DNA of 64,000 bases from Streptomyces sp. V3I7 (GCF_030817495.1 NZ_JAUSZK010000001.1:5125001-5189000), one strand, 5' to 3'. Shown: positions 33,687-42,151, counted from the first letter of the stretch. Numbers and translations: made by a program. The notes: generated from the letters alone by a model not told the origin.

Positions 33687-34565
33687 CTACTTGCCCGCGC
33701 CGGGCGTCGAGGTGGCGTGGGCGAAGTAGTCGCCGACGAGGTCGCCGACCAGGGTGCCGGCGGTGATGTCACTGGGCACGTGCCCGGCCATGTAGAGACG
33801 GGAGTAGACGATCTGGGCGGCCATGGCCCGGTAGTCCTCGGCGCGGTGCGGGGCCCAGCCGCTGAGGAGGGTGACGGCGGCGGCGGACTTGGCGGCGTGC
33901 CGCGAGGGGTAGGAGTAGGGGCCCTTCTGCCCGGCGGTGACGTGCTTGTCGGGGCGGAGCGACGGGTCGAGGACGTAGGGGGCGGGCTGCTTGTAGCGTT
34001 CGGCCAGCTTCTCGGTGATCGCCTTGGCCAGCTTCAGCGCGGTCTTCAGTGTGGTCTTCTCTGCCGCTCCCTGCTCCTTGGGGAGCAGTTCGCGCTGGTC
34101 GTGCGCGTAGAGCTTCCAGATGTCGCCCTTGCCGTGGACTTCGAGCCAGGTCGCGGCCTTCTTCCCGGCGGCCGTACGGGTCTTGGCGAGCTGCTGCACC
34201 TGGTGCAGTTCGGCGGTCCGGGCGGCCTTGCCGGGCGGCGCGGGGACCTGCTCGACGACCCAGGCGGTGAAGGCTTTGTCGTCCCGCGTGGAGCCGTGCG
34301 CGGCCTTCCAATTGGCGAACAGGGCATCCGCGGTGTGCTTCTGTGCCGTCTGCTGCTTGGCGAGGGCGGCCACGTCGGCGTCCGCGAAGAGCAGGGGCGG
34401 GAGGTCGTTCTTGATCCGGTCGGTCGCGCCGGGCTTCTTCTTCGCCGCGGTGGCGGCGGCGGCCGGGGCGGTAGCGGTGGTGTGGAGCAGGCCGAAGACG
34501 GCGGCGAGGGCTGCAAGGGCGGCGATCACGGCGTACTGCCACTTCACCTGGCGGAGGCGGTTCAT
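33687..34565 (-). CDS. PAP2-like (vanadium-haloperoxidase-fold) phosphatase, exported
   Basis: A 292-residue protein with an N-terminal signal anchor (YAVIAALAALAAVFGLLHTT). Phosphatase motifs come late: DPSLRPDKHVTAG (Arg-Pro of the first motif), YSYPSRHAAKSAAAV (PSRH in place of the usual PSGH) and VYSRLYMAGHVPSDITAG (SR-x5-H-x3-D, the third motif). The family hydrolyses phosphomonoesters or pyrophosphates, such as polyprenyl or lipid phosphates or acid-phosphatase substrates, outside the membrane. The start overlaps the VTC gene stop (ATGA), so it works with or after that enzyme. Confidence 0.82.
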   Translation of the reverse strand: MNRLRQVKWQYAVIAALAALAAVFGLLHTTATAPAAAATAAKKKPGATDRIKNDLPPLLFADADVAALAKQQTAQKHTADALFANWKAAHGSTRDDKAFTAWVVEQVPAPPGKAARTAELHQVQQLAKTRTAAGKKAATWLEVHGKGDIWKLYAHDQRELLPKEQGAAEKTTLKTALKLAKAITEKLAERYKQPAPYVLDPSLRPDKHVTAGQKGPYSYPSRHAAKSAAAVTLLSGWAPHRAEDYRAMAAQIVYSRLYMAGHVPSDITAGTLVGDLVGDYFAHATSTPGAGK

Positions 34566-35437
34566 GCGGGGGTGTTCCTTTCGGTGCGGGCGTCCGGCGC
34601 CTCGGTGCGCAGGCCCGTGCGGAAGCGGGTGCGGGCGAGGTGGCGGACGTTGTTGTCGGGCAGCCCCTCGACGAGCAGCGAGAGTCCGACGATGTACTTG
34701 CTGATGGACACCGGCCGGGCCCCCAGGCCGAGCAGGTGCCGGTCGGCGGGCGCGGGCCGGGCCGTGCCCTTGGTCTCAACCAGGACGTAGCCGGGATCCA
34801 GCGCGGCCGTCCGGTCGCCCCGGTGGCAGGCGAGCCGGCCGTCCACGGTGAGGCGGGTGCCGGCTTGGAGGTCGGCGAGGGCGGCCCGGTGGTAGCAGAC
34901 CTCGCCGGTCGGGGCGAGATCGGCGGCGGTGACGTCTATCCCGCTGCCGTGGAGCACGTCCTCGACGAAGGCGGCAGCCTCGGTGCCCCTCTCCAGGCGA
35001 GCGTAGGCGTCCGCGTCGACGGTGTGGGCGTGCTTGACGGTGGCTCCGCGGCCGTCCTTGGTCTTGACCTCCATCCGGCACAGCCGGTCCTCGGCATACA
35101 GCCGGGTGCGCACCTTCCACCGGCGGCGGCGTCCCTGGTTGTGCGCGCGCCAGGCGGTCAGATGAGGGGTGTCGAAGTAGGTGCTGCGGTACTCGGTGGT
35201 GCGGCGCCCGCGGATGTCGAGGACATGGTGGGTGCCGGCCAGCTCCTTCACCAGCTGGGCCGCCGACGAGGCCGGTATCAGATACTTGCGGTCCACCCGG
35301 TGCTGGAGTGCGGCCGCGGCATCGACCTCAGCGAGCGAGGCCGCCCGCAGCTCGTCCAGGCGCAGCAAGTCTGCGAACCGGACAGGGGTGTCGGCGGCTG
35401 CCACCGATTGCCCGGGCACGGCTGACGTGATGGTCAC
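34562..35437 (-). CDS. VTC-domain protein (polyphosphate polymerase-like)
   Basis: A 291-residue protein with the VTC catalytic tunnel domain. Seen features: LQHRVDRKYLIPAS (Lys-Tyr), EYRSTYFDTPHLTAWRAH, the basic pair RRRRWKVRTRLY, RMEVKTKD and YVLVETKGTA with Glu residues for metal binding, and SKYIVGL near the C-terminus. In yeast Vtc4 this fold makes inorganic polyphosphate from ATP; bacterial homologues are less studied. The gene overlaps the DUF4956 stop (ATGA) and the PAP2-like start. The pairing with DUF4956 is common in bacteria and suggests one membrane complex. Confidence 0.88.
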   Translation of the reverse strand: MTITSAVPGQSVAAADTPVRFADLLRLDELRAASLAEVDAAAALQHRVDRKYLIPASSAAQLVKELAGTHHVLDIRGRRTTEYRSTYFDTPHLTAWRAHNQGRRRRWKVRTRLYAEDRLCRMEVKTKDGRGATVKHAHTVDADAYARLERGTEAAAFVEDVLHGSGIDVTAADLAPTGEVCYHRAALADLQAGTRLTVDGRLACHRGDRTAALDPGYVLVETKGTARPAPADRHLLGLGARPVSISKYIVGLSLLVEGLPDNNVRHLARTRFRTGLRTEAPDARTERNTPA

Positions 35438-36123
35438 AGCGACTTCCCTCCGCCCGCCCCGTCGGCGAGGACCGGTGCGGGGTCCTCCGTGTCGGGCTGC
35501 CCGGGGATGAAGACCCGCGTGCTGTCCTGCATGGCGTACCGGACGGATACGCGGGTGGTCTCCCGTACGTAGTCGATCTCGTCGGTCTCGACGGCGAGGG
35601 GTTCGGCGCCGAGCCGCGCCGTCAGGTCGGTGTGCAGGTCGGTGGCGTCGCGGTAGACGCGGTCGAGAGTGATCTTCATGGTGCGGGTCGGCTGGTGGGA
35701 GGCGGGATCATCGACCAGCAGCACCGCGACGAGCAGGAGCACGTCGATGCCTATGATCATCCAGGTCTCACGCTGCGGCAGTCCGTTGCTCAACGCCGTC
35801 ACCAGCGCGATGAAGGCATAGGCGACGTCCCTGACCGTGAAGGCGGCGCTACGCAGCCGGACCAGGGAGAGGATGCCGAACAGCCCGAATCCGACGCCGG
35901 CCGGGAACTTCCCGGCGCTGATCGCGGTCATCGCGGCGAACAGTCCGAGATTGAGCGCGGTCAGCGCGAGCGGCATCTCCGGCACGCTGCGCCGACGCCG
36001 ATACAGCCAGCCGACCAGGACCAGCAGCGCCAGCACGTCGAGGCCGGCACGCGCCGTCAGGTCTCCCACGGTCAGGGCGGAGGCGAGCGATTTGGCGGCG
36101 AGCAAGGATATCGGGGGGTGCAT
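35434..36123 (-). CDS. DUF4956 membrane protein
   Basis: A 229-residue protein. About four membrane helices (residues 10-130, GLDVLALLVLVGWLYRR, LALTALNLGLFAAMTAIS, GVGFGLFGILSLVRLRSAAF, WMIIGIDVLLLVAVLLV) precede a soluble C-terminal domain with MKITLDRVYRDATDLHTDLTARLG and RVSVRYAMQDSTRVFI. DUF4956 proteins are typically encoded beside VTC-domain proteins; their function is unproven. It is the first gene of the minus-strand operon and is divergent from a two-component system that probably controls it. Confidence 0.85.
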   Translation of the reverse strand: MHPPISLLAAKSLASALTVGDLTARAGLDVLALLVLVGWLYRRRRSVPEMPLALTALNLGLFAAMTAISAGKFPAGVGFGLFGILSLVRLRSAAFTVRDVAYAFIALVTALSNGLPQRETWMIIGIDVLLLVAVLLVDDPASHQPTRTMKITLDRVYRDATDLHTDLTARLGAEPLAVETDEIDYVRETTRVSVRYAMQDSTRVFIPGQPDTEDPAPVLADGAGGGKSL

Positions 36124-36212
36124 GGTGGTGGTCTCCGTTCCGGGCAGAGGCCGCCGCCCGTGGCGGTCAGGGGCCGGCTTCTGTCGTGAGGTGACGCACG
36201 CTAGGGATGTCG

Positions 36213-36266
36213 CATTAACAGACCATGAAGCCTTGGCGGTGTCCGGCGGTGTCCGGCGGTGTCCGG
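36213..36266. promoter_or_regulatory. Operator-like region between the DUF4956 operon and its two-component system
   Basis: CATTAA (36213) and CATGAA (36224) form a direct repeat at 11-bp spacing, the layout used by OmpR-family regulators. Next to it, CGGTGTCCGG is repeated three times exactly at 10-bp period (36237-36266). Both lie in the 194-bp divergent promoter region. Confidence 0.5.
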
Positions 36267-36317
36267 CGGCGCCAAGGCCCGGGCGGCGGCTCACGTCCGG
36301 CGGGTTAGGCTTCCGGC

Positions 36318-36989
36318 GTGCACTTCCTGGTCGTCGAGGACGAGGTCCGGCTGGCCGGCCTGATCGTCCAGTACCTGCGTGAATCCGGGCACACCGCCGA
36401 GGCGCGGCACGACGGGCCCAGCGGGCTCGACGCGGCCCGCGATCCGCGGGTCGACGCCGTCGTCATGGACGTGATGCTGCCCGGCATGACCGGCGTGGAG
36501 GTGTGCCGCACCCTGCGCCGGGAGGCCAACGACGTCCCGCTGGTGCTGCTGACCGCCCGCAGCGCGATCAAGGAACGTGTCGCAGGGCTGGACGCCGGCG
36601 CCGACGACTACCTGGTCAAACCCTTCGCCCTGGAGGAGCTGAGCGCCCGGCTGCGCGCCATCTCCCGCCGCAGGCCCACCCCCGGCAGCCGTCTTGAGGT
36701 CGGTGACCTGGTTCTCGATCCCCACGAGCAGCGCGCCTGGCGGGCCGGCGTCGAACTGGACCTGTCCCGGCGCGAGTTCGCCGTCCTGGAGATGCTCATG
36801 GAGAACGCCGGCTGGGTGGTCAGCCGGACCCGGCTGCTGGAAGAGGCATGGGACGGCGAGGCCGACCTGCACAGCAACTCCGTCGACGTCCACATCTCCA
36901 AGCTCCGCGCAAAGATCGACAAACCCTTCGGCAGGAACAGCATCACCACCCTGCGCGGCACCGGCTACCGCTTGGAGATCCGGACATGA
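36318..36989 (+). CDS. OmpR-family response regulator
   Basis: A 223-residue regulator. Receiver: VHFLVVEDEVRLAGLIV, phospho-Asp in VVMDVMLPGMTG, Lys in YLVKPFALEEL. Winged helix: LDLSRREFAVLEMLMENAGW to ITTLRGTGYRLEIRT, closest to the CutR/CseB-like group. The GTG at 36318 has no strong ribosome-binding site. Its stop overlaps the kinase start (ATGA). Being divergent from DUF4956-VTC-PAP2, its likely targets are that operon and itself. Confidence 0.88.
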   Translation: MHFLVVEDEVRLAGLIVQYLRESGHTAEARHDGPSGLDAARDPRVDAVVMDVMLPGMTGVEVCRTLRREANDVPLVLLTARSAIKERVAGLDAGADDYLVKPFALEELSARLRAISRRRPTPGSRLEVGDLVLDPHEQRAWRAGVELDLSRREFAVLEMLMENAGWVVSRTRLLEEAWDGEADLHSNSVDVHISKLRAKIDKPFGRNSITTLRGTGYRLEIRT

Positions 36990-38386
36990 CACCGCAGAAG
37001 CGTGCGGCCACAGCCCTCCGCAGCCCGCGCGGCCTGCGGAGGTGGCACCGCCTGCCCATCGTGCTGCGCCTGGTCCTCGCCGTTGCCGCCGCCATGTCCC
37101 TCGTTCTGGGCGGGGCCACCGGCCTGGTGTACTGGCGGGTGCAGCATGCCCTGGACGAGCAGCTCGACGCGGACCTGGCCACATACTTTCACCAGCTGCG
37201 AAACGACGTGCTCGCCGGCCGGAAGCTGGGCGGCCCGGACGGCAGCGCCTACCAAATCCTGGACACACACGGGCGGATCATCGAGGCCAGCGGCCTCGTA
37301 AGCACCAAACAGCTGCTCACCGCCCCAGACATCACGTCTGTCACCGGCGGCGCCACCGTCCATCGCGACATAGGAGGGCTGGCCTCACTCGACCCGCACA
37401 CGCTGCGGCTGAAGGCCCAGCGAGTCCGACTGCCGGACCGCCGGACCGTGATCGCCGTCGCGGCACTGCGCCGCGGCCACCGCGACGAGGCCCTGCGGGA
37501 ACTGCTCGCCCAGCTCGGCATCGCCGCCGGCCTCACCCTGCTCGCCGCCTCCTACGTCGGCTACCGCACCGCCCGCGCCGCACTGGATCCGGTGGAACGC
37601 TACCGCCGCCGCGCCGCGAATCTGGCCGACAGCACCTCCGGCGTGCGGCTGCCCGTGCCCGATGACCGCGACGACGAACTCACCCGCCTCGGACACACCC
37701 TGAACGAAATGCTCGCCCGCCTCGAAACCTCCGCCGACCGCGAGCGGCGCTTCCTCGCGGACGCCAGCCACGAACTGCGCACCCCCCTCTCCCTGCTGCG
37801 CGCCGAACTGGACGTCGCCCTGCACCAGCCACGCCCGGCCGCCGAACTCACCGCAACCCTCCGCTCGGTGGACACCGAGGTCCAGCGGCTCATCGACCTG
37901 ACCAACGCGCTGCTGGACCTGGAAGAACTCGGGGGCACCGAACACCTCACCCGCTCCCCCGTGGACCTGCCCGAGCTGATCGCCTCCGCCGTCAACCCCC
38001 ACCGCGCGGCCGCCGCACGTGAGAGCCGCACCCTCCACATCGACGCCGCACCCGGCGCTGTCAACGTGGATGCCGGGTGGATCCGCCCGGCCATCAGCAA
38101 CCTCGTCGACAACGCCCTGCGTCACAGCCGCGGGGACGTGCGCGTCAGCGCGACCACGCACGAGGGGAACCTGCGTCTGACCGTCACCGACGAGGGGCCC
38201 GGTTTCCCCGCTGACTTCCTGCCCAAAGCATTCGACCGCTTCGCACGCGCCGAGGCCAGCCGCACCAGCCCCGGCTCGGGCCTCGGCCTCGCCTTCGTCG
38301 CGGCGGTCGCTGCCTCCCACAGCGGCACCGCGCACGCCGAGAACACCGGACACGGCGCCGCGGTCACCCTCGACATTCCCTGCTGA
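36986..38386 (+). CDS. Sensor histidine kinase
   Basis: A 466-residue kinase. Helix 1 lies at about residues 26-50 (VLRLVLAVAAAMSLVLGGAT), a sensor of about 120 residues follows with LDEQLDADLATYFHQLRND, then helix 2 at about 172-192 and HAMP. H-box: LADASHELRTPLSLLRAELD; N-box: AISNLVDNALRHS; G-boxes: DEGPGFP and SPGSGLGLAFVAAV. The stimulus is unknown; phosphate, polyphosphate or envelope stress would fit the neighbours. Translationally coupled to the response regulator. Confidence 0.88.
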   Translation: MTPQKRAATALRSPRGLRRWHRLPIVLRLVLAVAAAMSLVLGGATGLVYWRVQHALDEQLDADLATYFHQLRNDVLAGRKLGGPDGSAYQILDTHGRIIEASGLVSTKQLLTAPDITSVTGGATVHRDIGGLASLDPHTLRLKAQRVRLPDRRTVIAVAALRRGHRDEALRELLAQLGIAAGLTLLAASYVGYRTARAALDPVERYRRRAANLADSTSGVRLPVPDDRDDELTRLGHTLNEMLARLETSADRERRFLADASHELRTPLSLLRAELDVALHQPRPAAELTATLRSVDTEVQRLIDLTNALLDLEELGGTEHLTRSPVDLPELIASAVNPHRAAAARESRTLHIDAAPGAVNVDAGWIRPAISNLVDNALRHSRGDVRVSATTHEGNLRLTVTDEGPGFPADFLPKAFDRFARAEASRTSPGSGLGLAFVAAVAASHSGTAHAENTGHGAAVTLDIPC

Positions 38387-38439
38387 CCGGGGCCCTCCTC
38401 CGCGGGCCGGCCGGTGGGCTGAGCGCGGGTTTGGTCCAG

Positions 38440-38665
38440 TGTCCGGCGGATGTGCGCGGCTGCGGCCGCGCTGTGCGAGGGCATCGCGGATTCGAAGAGC
38501 CGTTCCATGTCGTGGGCGGCCCAGGCCAGACTCGCGCAGCTGAGCACGAGGAGCGCGGCGTGGGCCACCACCAGGTGGCGGCGGTAGGGCGTGGGCGGGC
38601 CTAGGAGCGCCCGCACGCGTTGGGGCACCGGGGCCAGGGGTTCTTCACCCGCGAACAGGGCCTGG
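38440..38665 (-). pseudogene. C-terminal remnant of an M56-family metallopeptidase
   Basis: The minus strand reads GEEPLAPVPQRVRALLGPP and then LVVAHAALLVLSCASLAWAAHDMERLFESA. This matches the C-terminus of the intact M56 gene at 53.1-54.0 kb (PLASAGPVPRRVAALLAPP and a final helix before AAHDLDLLLR). The HExxH catalytic part is missing; upstream the homology ends where an unrelated plus-strand sequence begins. Confidence 0.7.
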
Positions 38666-38988
38666 CCCCGACCAAGATCTGGCACCAGCTCGTCGTTTAC
38701 CCCCTGCTGGGCTACTGGCTCTGGACAGCAGCGATCGGCGGCCTGGCCGCACCGGGCTCCGACACCGCCGACATCGCTGCCCGGGTCCTGATCATCGTCT
38801 GCATCGGCGCCTGGGCCGCCAGCAACGGTTACGACCGCCGACGCCCCAAACTCGGCCATCCGCCCTACGACTGGCGACGACTCCGCCCCTTCGAACAGCC
38901 ATGGCCCGACAGCTCCACCACCCTGCGCGCCTACCGGGATGCCCGGAGCTCCACTACCGCACAGCCCGTCCGCAGGCCACCTCGATGA
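38620..38988 (+). CDS. Hypothetical protein, probably a truncated membrane protein
   Basis: The open frame up to 38988 encodes TKIWHQLVVYPLLGYWLWTA followed by a second hydrophobic segment (ARVLIIVCIGAWAASNG) and a polar tail (PPYDWRRLRPFEQPWPDSST). The true 5' end is not visible: the first 15 codons overlap the M56 remnant on the other strand, so the gene looks like a 3' piece joined to it at about 38660. I do not recognise the family. Confidence 0.4.
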   Translation: MGHRGQGFFTREQGLAPTKIWHQLVVYPLLGYWLWTAAIGGLAAPGSDTADIAARVLIIVCIGAWAASNGYDRRRPKLGHPPYDWRRLRPFEQPWPDSSTTLRAYRDARSSTTAQPVRRPPR

Positions 38989-39058
38989 CCAGGCCGCACC
39001 CGACAACATCGCTGCGTCGAGGGAGTTCGACCAGCACTGCCACAAGCGAACTGTGAAC

Positions 39059-39078
39059 GGTCGCGTAATTACGCGACC
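39059..39078. promoter_or_regulatory. Perfect 20-bp palindrome
   Basis: GGTCGCGTAATTACGCGACC is a perfect 20-bp palindrome, 150 bp before the IS630-type transposase remnant. It could be a regulator site or the trace of a transposon end. The rest of the 38989-39210 spacer shows no gene. Confidence 0.45.
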
Positions 39079-39210
39079 CGGCAGTCTTTGACCGGGCGCC
39101 CGCCACAGGTCGTGAATGGCCGAGCTAGCGCTGTGACCGCATAGGTTCGCCGGGGTGGCGGTCGGAGGGGTTGGATGGGCGGTGCGTCCGTTCCGATCGC
39201 TGGAGGTGTG

Positions 39211-39980
39211 GTGGCCGAGCCTGTGCGGGTGCGCAGACTGACCGATCAGGAAGGGCAGAAGCTGCAGCAGATCGTGCGCGGGGGCAGTGCCAGTTGGGTG
39301 CGTTATCGGCGGGCGATGATGCTGCTGGCGTCCGCGGGCGGGAACCGGGTTCCGGTGATCGCCCAGCTGGTCCAGGCTGACGAGGACACGGTGCGGGAGG
39401 TGATCCACCGGTTCAACGAGATCGGTCTGGCCTGCCTGGACCCTCGATGGGCGGGAGGCCGTCCCCGCCTGCTCAAGCCTGACGAGGACTTCGTCATCCA
39501 GACGGCCACCACCCGCCCCACCAAGCTCGGCCAGCCCTTCACCCGCTGGTCGATCCGCAAACTCGCCGCCTACCTGCGCCGCGTGCACGGACGCATCATC
39601 CACATAGGCCGGGAAGCCTTACGGTGCCTGCTCCTGCGCCGCGGCATCACCTTCCAACGCACCAAGACCTGGAAGGAGTCCCCTGACCCCGACCGCGACG
39701 TCAAGCTCGACCGCATCGAGCACGTGCTGGAACGCTTCCCGGACCGGGTCTTCGCCTTCGACGAGTTCGGACCGCTGGGGATCCGGCCAACCGCAGGCTC
39801 CTGCTGGGCAAAGCGGGACAAGCCCAACCGGCTGCCGGCGACCTTCCACCGCACCCACGGCGTCACCTACTTCCACGGCTGCTACTCCGTCGGTGACGAC
39901 CGGCTGTGGGGCACCAACCGCCGCCGCAAGGGCATCGAGGCCCACTTCGGCCCACTGCGGCAGTTCACCCTGGCCAACTC
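39211..39980 (+). pseudogene. IS630-family transposase with internal deletion and lost 3' end
   Basis: The N-terminal HTH region (VAEPVRVRRLTDQEGQKLQQ) and the first catalytic segment VFAFDEFGPLGIRP are intact. After GTNRRRKG the text jumps in frame to IEAHFGPLRQFTLANS, so the 65-70 residues that normally carry the second Asp (VILDNLSAH) are gone. Beyond LANS the homology ends and foreign sequence follows in the open frame to 40179. The element cannot transpose. The codon for Leu in REALRC is TTA, which in Streptomyces would make translation depend on the bldA tRNA. Confidence 0.85.
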
Positions 39981-40209
39981 AGAAGGAGTTCTCGACGGCA
40001 ACGGCCTCGGCATCAAGCGCCCCAAATCGTTCCAGCAACGCTTCGGTGAGCGCGTCGGCGGCCTGCTCGGCCAGGTCCACGGTCTCGTCCTCGTCCAGAC
40101 CATCGCCGGGCCCCTCGTATGCAGCGGCCTCAGCAGCGGCCTCCTCATAAGCGCGGTTGGAGGCGACGAACGGGTCTGATGCACGATCGGGTGACAACCG
40201 GTCACCCAA
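39979..40209 (-). pseudogene. Truncated hypothetical gene cut by the IS630 remnant
   Basis: A minus-strand frame encodes an acidic, alanine-rich helical peptide (DPFVASNRAYEEAAAEAAA, then DETVDLAEQAADALTEALLE) that ends on a stop supplied by the transposase remnant. It appears to be the 5' part of a gene broken by that insertion. I do not recognise the family. Its start region overlaps the start of the divergent gene. Confidence 0.4.
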
Positions 40210-40463
40210 ACCTGCACCAGACCCAGACCACAGCCCAGGCCAATGAACTACGCGATCAGATCGAGCACTTGACCGCCACCCTGGCCGAGACCGAAGCGCG
40301 ACTCTCGGACCTGGCCGCCACCCGGAAGGGCATCACCGAACGCGTCCCGCCTGGAACCGCGCCGGATCCGACTGAGTCACCCAACGCTTACCGGGACTCT
40401 TGCAGAAGGCCCCGGCGTTCACGCCGGGGATGGATGCATCTCAGCACTGCTCTGACTCGCAGA

Positions 40464-40879
40464 TCAGAGCGGGCGTTTTTGCTGCTCGATGTACTGGCGG
40501 ACGATTGCCAACGGTGCTCCTCCGCATGATGCGGTGAAGTACGAGGGCGACCACAGGTGTCCGTGCGTGATGGCGTGGTTGATCCGGCCGGGGAACTCCT
40601 GCCGTATCCGGCGGGCGGAGACGCCTTTGAGGCTGTTGACCAGCTTGGAGACGGCGACCTTGGGCGGGTAGTGGACCAGGAGGTGTACGTGGTCGCGTTC
40701 GCCGTTGAACTCCTTCAGCTCCGCCTCGAAGTCCTCGCAGACCTTGCGCATGATCTCTTCGCAGCGTGTCAGCATCTCGTCGTTGAACACCCCGCGCCGG
40801 TACTTGTCACGAAGACCAAATGCACATGCATCGCCGAAACGACGTGTCTGCCCCGCCTGTAGTCGTTCTGCCCCTCCAT
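40464..40879 (-). pseudogene. tnpA: TnpA, HUH-type Y1 transposase with a single-base frameshift
   Basis: From the ATG at 40879 the frame reads MEGQNDYRRGRHVVSAMHVH and LVFVT, then loses phase at about 40812, where one base appears missing from the Lys codon of the usual VTKYRRGVF. The other frame continues GVFNDEMLTRCEEIMRKVCE to the end, with the HUH motif HVHLLVHYPP and the catalytic Tyr in IVRQYIEQQKRPL. All catalytic residues survive, so only a frameshift separates this from a working single-strand transposase. It starts 27 bp from tnpB, divergently. Confidence 0.85.
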
Positions 40880-40906
40880 GAGACCAATCGTATTAGGATC
40901 TTGGCT

Positions 40907-42151
40907 GTGCAGCTCCGCTACAACTACCGGGCCTATCCGGACGGCACCCAGCGCCGTGCGCTGGCGCAGGCGTTCGGGTGCGCCCGCGTGGTGTGGAACG
41001 ACTGCCTGCGTGACCGGAAACAAGCGCACGCGGCGGGGCTGCCGTACGTGAAGTCGGCGGATCTTTCGCGACTGCGCATCACCCAGGCCAAGCGCACGGA
41101 GGAACGGGCCTGGCTCGCGGATGTGTCGGCGGTCGTCCTGCAGCAGTCTCTGCGGGACCTGGACACCGCCTACAAGAACTTCTTCGACTCGGTCAAGGGT
41201 AAGCGGCAGGGCCGCAAGGTCGGCCCTCCCCGCTACAAGTCGAAGAAGGACACCCGGCAGTCGCTCCGCCTCAACACCAACGCCTTCTCCCTGAAGGACG
41301 ACGGCACGGTGTACGTGGCCAAGGTCGGCAGCCTCAAGGTCAAGTGGTCCCGCCGGCTCCCGGCCGCACCCACGTCTCTGACCGTCACCAAGGACAGCTC
41401 CGGCCGGTACTTCCTCAGCTTCGTCGTGGACACCGAGCCGGACACCCTCCCCGAGTCGGAGACCGACGCCGGTATCGACCTCGGTCTGTCCGCCTTCGCC
41501 GTCCTGTCCGACGGGACGAAGATCGACAGCCCGCGCTTCCTGCGCCGGGCGGAGAAGAAACTCAAACGCCTTCAGCGGGAGCTGTCCCGCAAGGCCAAGG
41601 GATCGAAGAACCGGGCCAAGGCCCGCATCAAGGTCGCACGCCAGCACGCCAGGGTGGCCAGCCGGCGCCGGGACTGGCACCACAAGGCATCCACACAGAT
41701 CATTCGCGACAACCAAGCGGTGTACGTGGAGGACCTCGCGGTGTCCGGCCTGGCCCGTACCCGGCTCGCCAAGTCCGTGCACGACGCGGGATGGTCCGCG
41801 TTCGTCGGCATGCTGGAGTACAAGGCGGCTCTGCACGGCCGCGTCTTCGCCAAGGTGGGCCGTGCTTTCCCGTCCTCTCAGGTCTGCTCGGCCTGCGGAC
41901 ACCGGGACGGCCCCAAGCCCCTGCACGTCCGCGAGTGGACGTGCGGCGAGTGCCACACCGTGCACGACCGCGACCACAACGCAGCCCGCAACGTCCTCTT
42001 CGAGGGACGCCGTATCGTCGCCGCCGGACGGGCGGAGACGCTAAACGCCTGTGGAGCGCCGGTAAGACGGGCACCCGTGCCCGCCCAGCGCGGTGAAGCA
42101 GGAAGCCCCCGGAAGGGTCAGACGACCCAGGCCGGAATCCCTGGACTTTAG
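40907..42151 (+). CDS. tnpB: TnpB, RNA-guided RuvC nuclease of an IS200/IS605 element
   Basis: A 414-residue TnpB, ancestor-type relative of Cas12. The N-terminal helix-turn-helix (YPDGTQRRALAQAFGCARVVWN) and wedge region precede the split RuvC site: Asp in DAGIDLGLSAF, Glu in YVEDLAVSGL and Asp in DRDHNAARNVLF. The zinc finger CSACGHRD..WTCGECH lies between the last two. All are intact. TnpB cuts double-stranded DNA next to the element's TAM under guidance of an RNA from the element's right end, which keeps donor copies in place. The GTG at 40907 gives VQLRYNYRAYP, the usual family start. Confidence 0.9.
   Translation: MQLRYNYRAYPDGTQRRALAQAFGCARVVWNDCLRDRKQAHAAGLPYVKSADLSRLRITQAKRTEERAWLADVSAVVLQQSLRDLDTAYKNFFDSVKGKRQGRKVGPPRYKSKKDTRQSLRLNTNAFSLKDDGTVYVAKVGSLKVKWSRRLPAAPTSLTVTKDSSGRYFLSFVVDTEPDTLPESETDAGIDLGLSAFAVLSDGTKIDSPRFLRRAEKKLKRLQRELSRKAKGSKNRAKARIKVARQHARVASRRRDWHHKASTQIIRDNQAVYVEDLAVSGLARTRLAKSVHDAGWSAFVGMLEYKAALHGRVFAKVGRAFPSSQVCSACGHRDGPKPLHVREWTCGECHTVHDRDHNAARNVLFEGRRIVAAGRAETLNACGAPVRRAPVPAQRGEAGSPRKGQTTQAGIPGL

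Noticed and set aside
38122..39603. Very long minus-strand open frame across the M56 remnant, the spacer and the transposase start
   Set aside because: Only the M56 part has homology; the remainder is antisense to the kinase and transposase.
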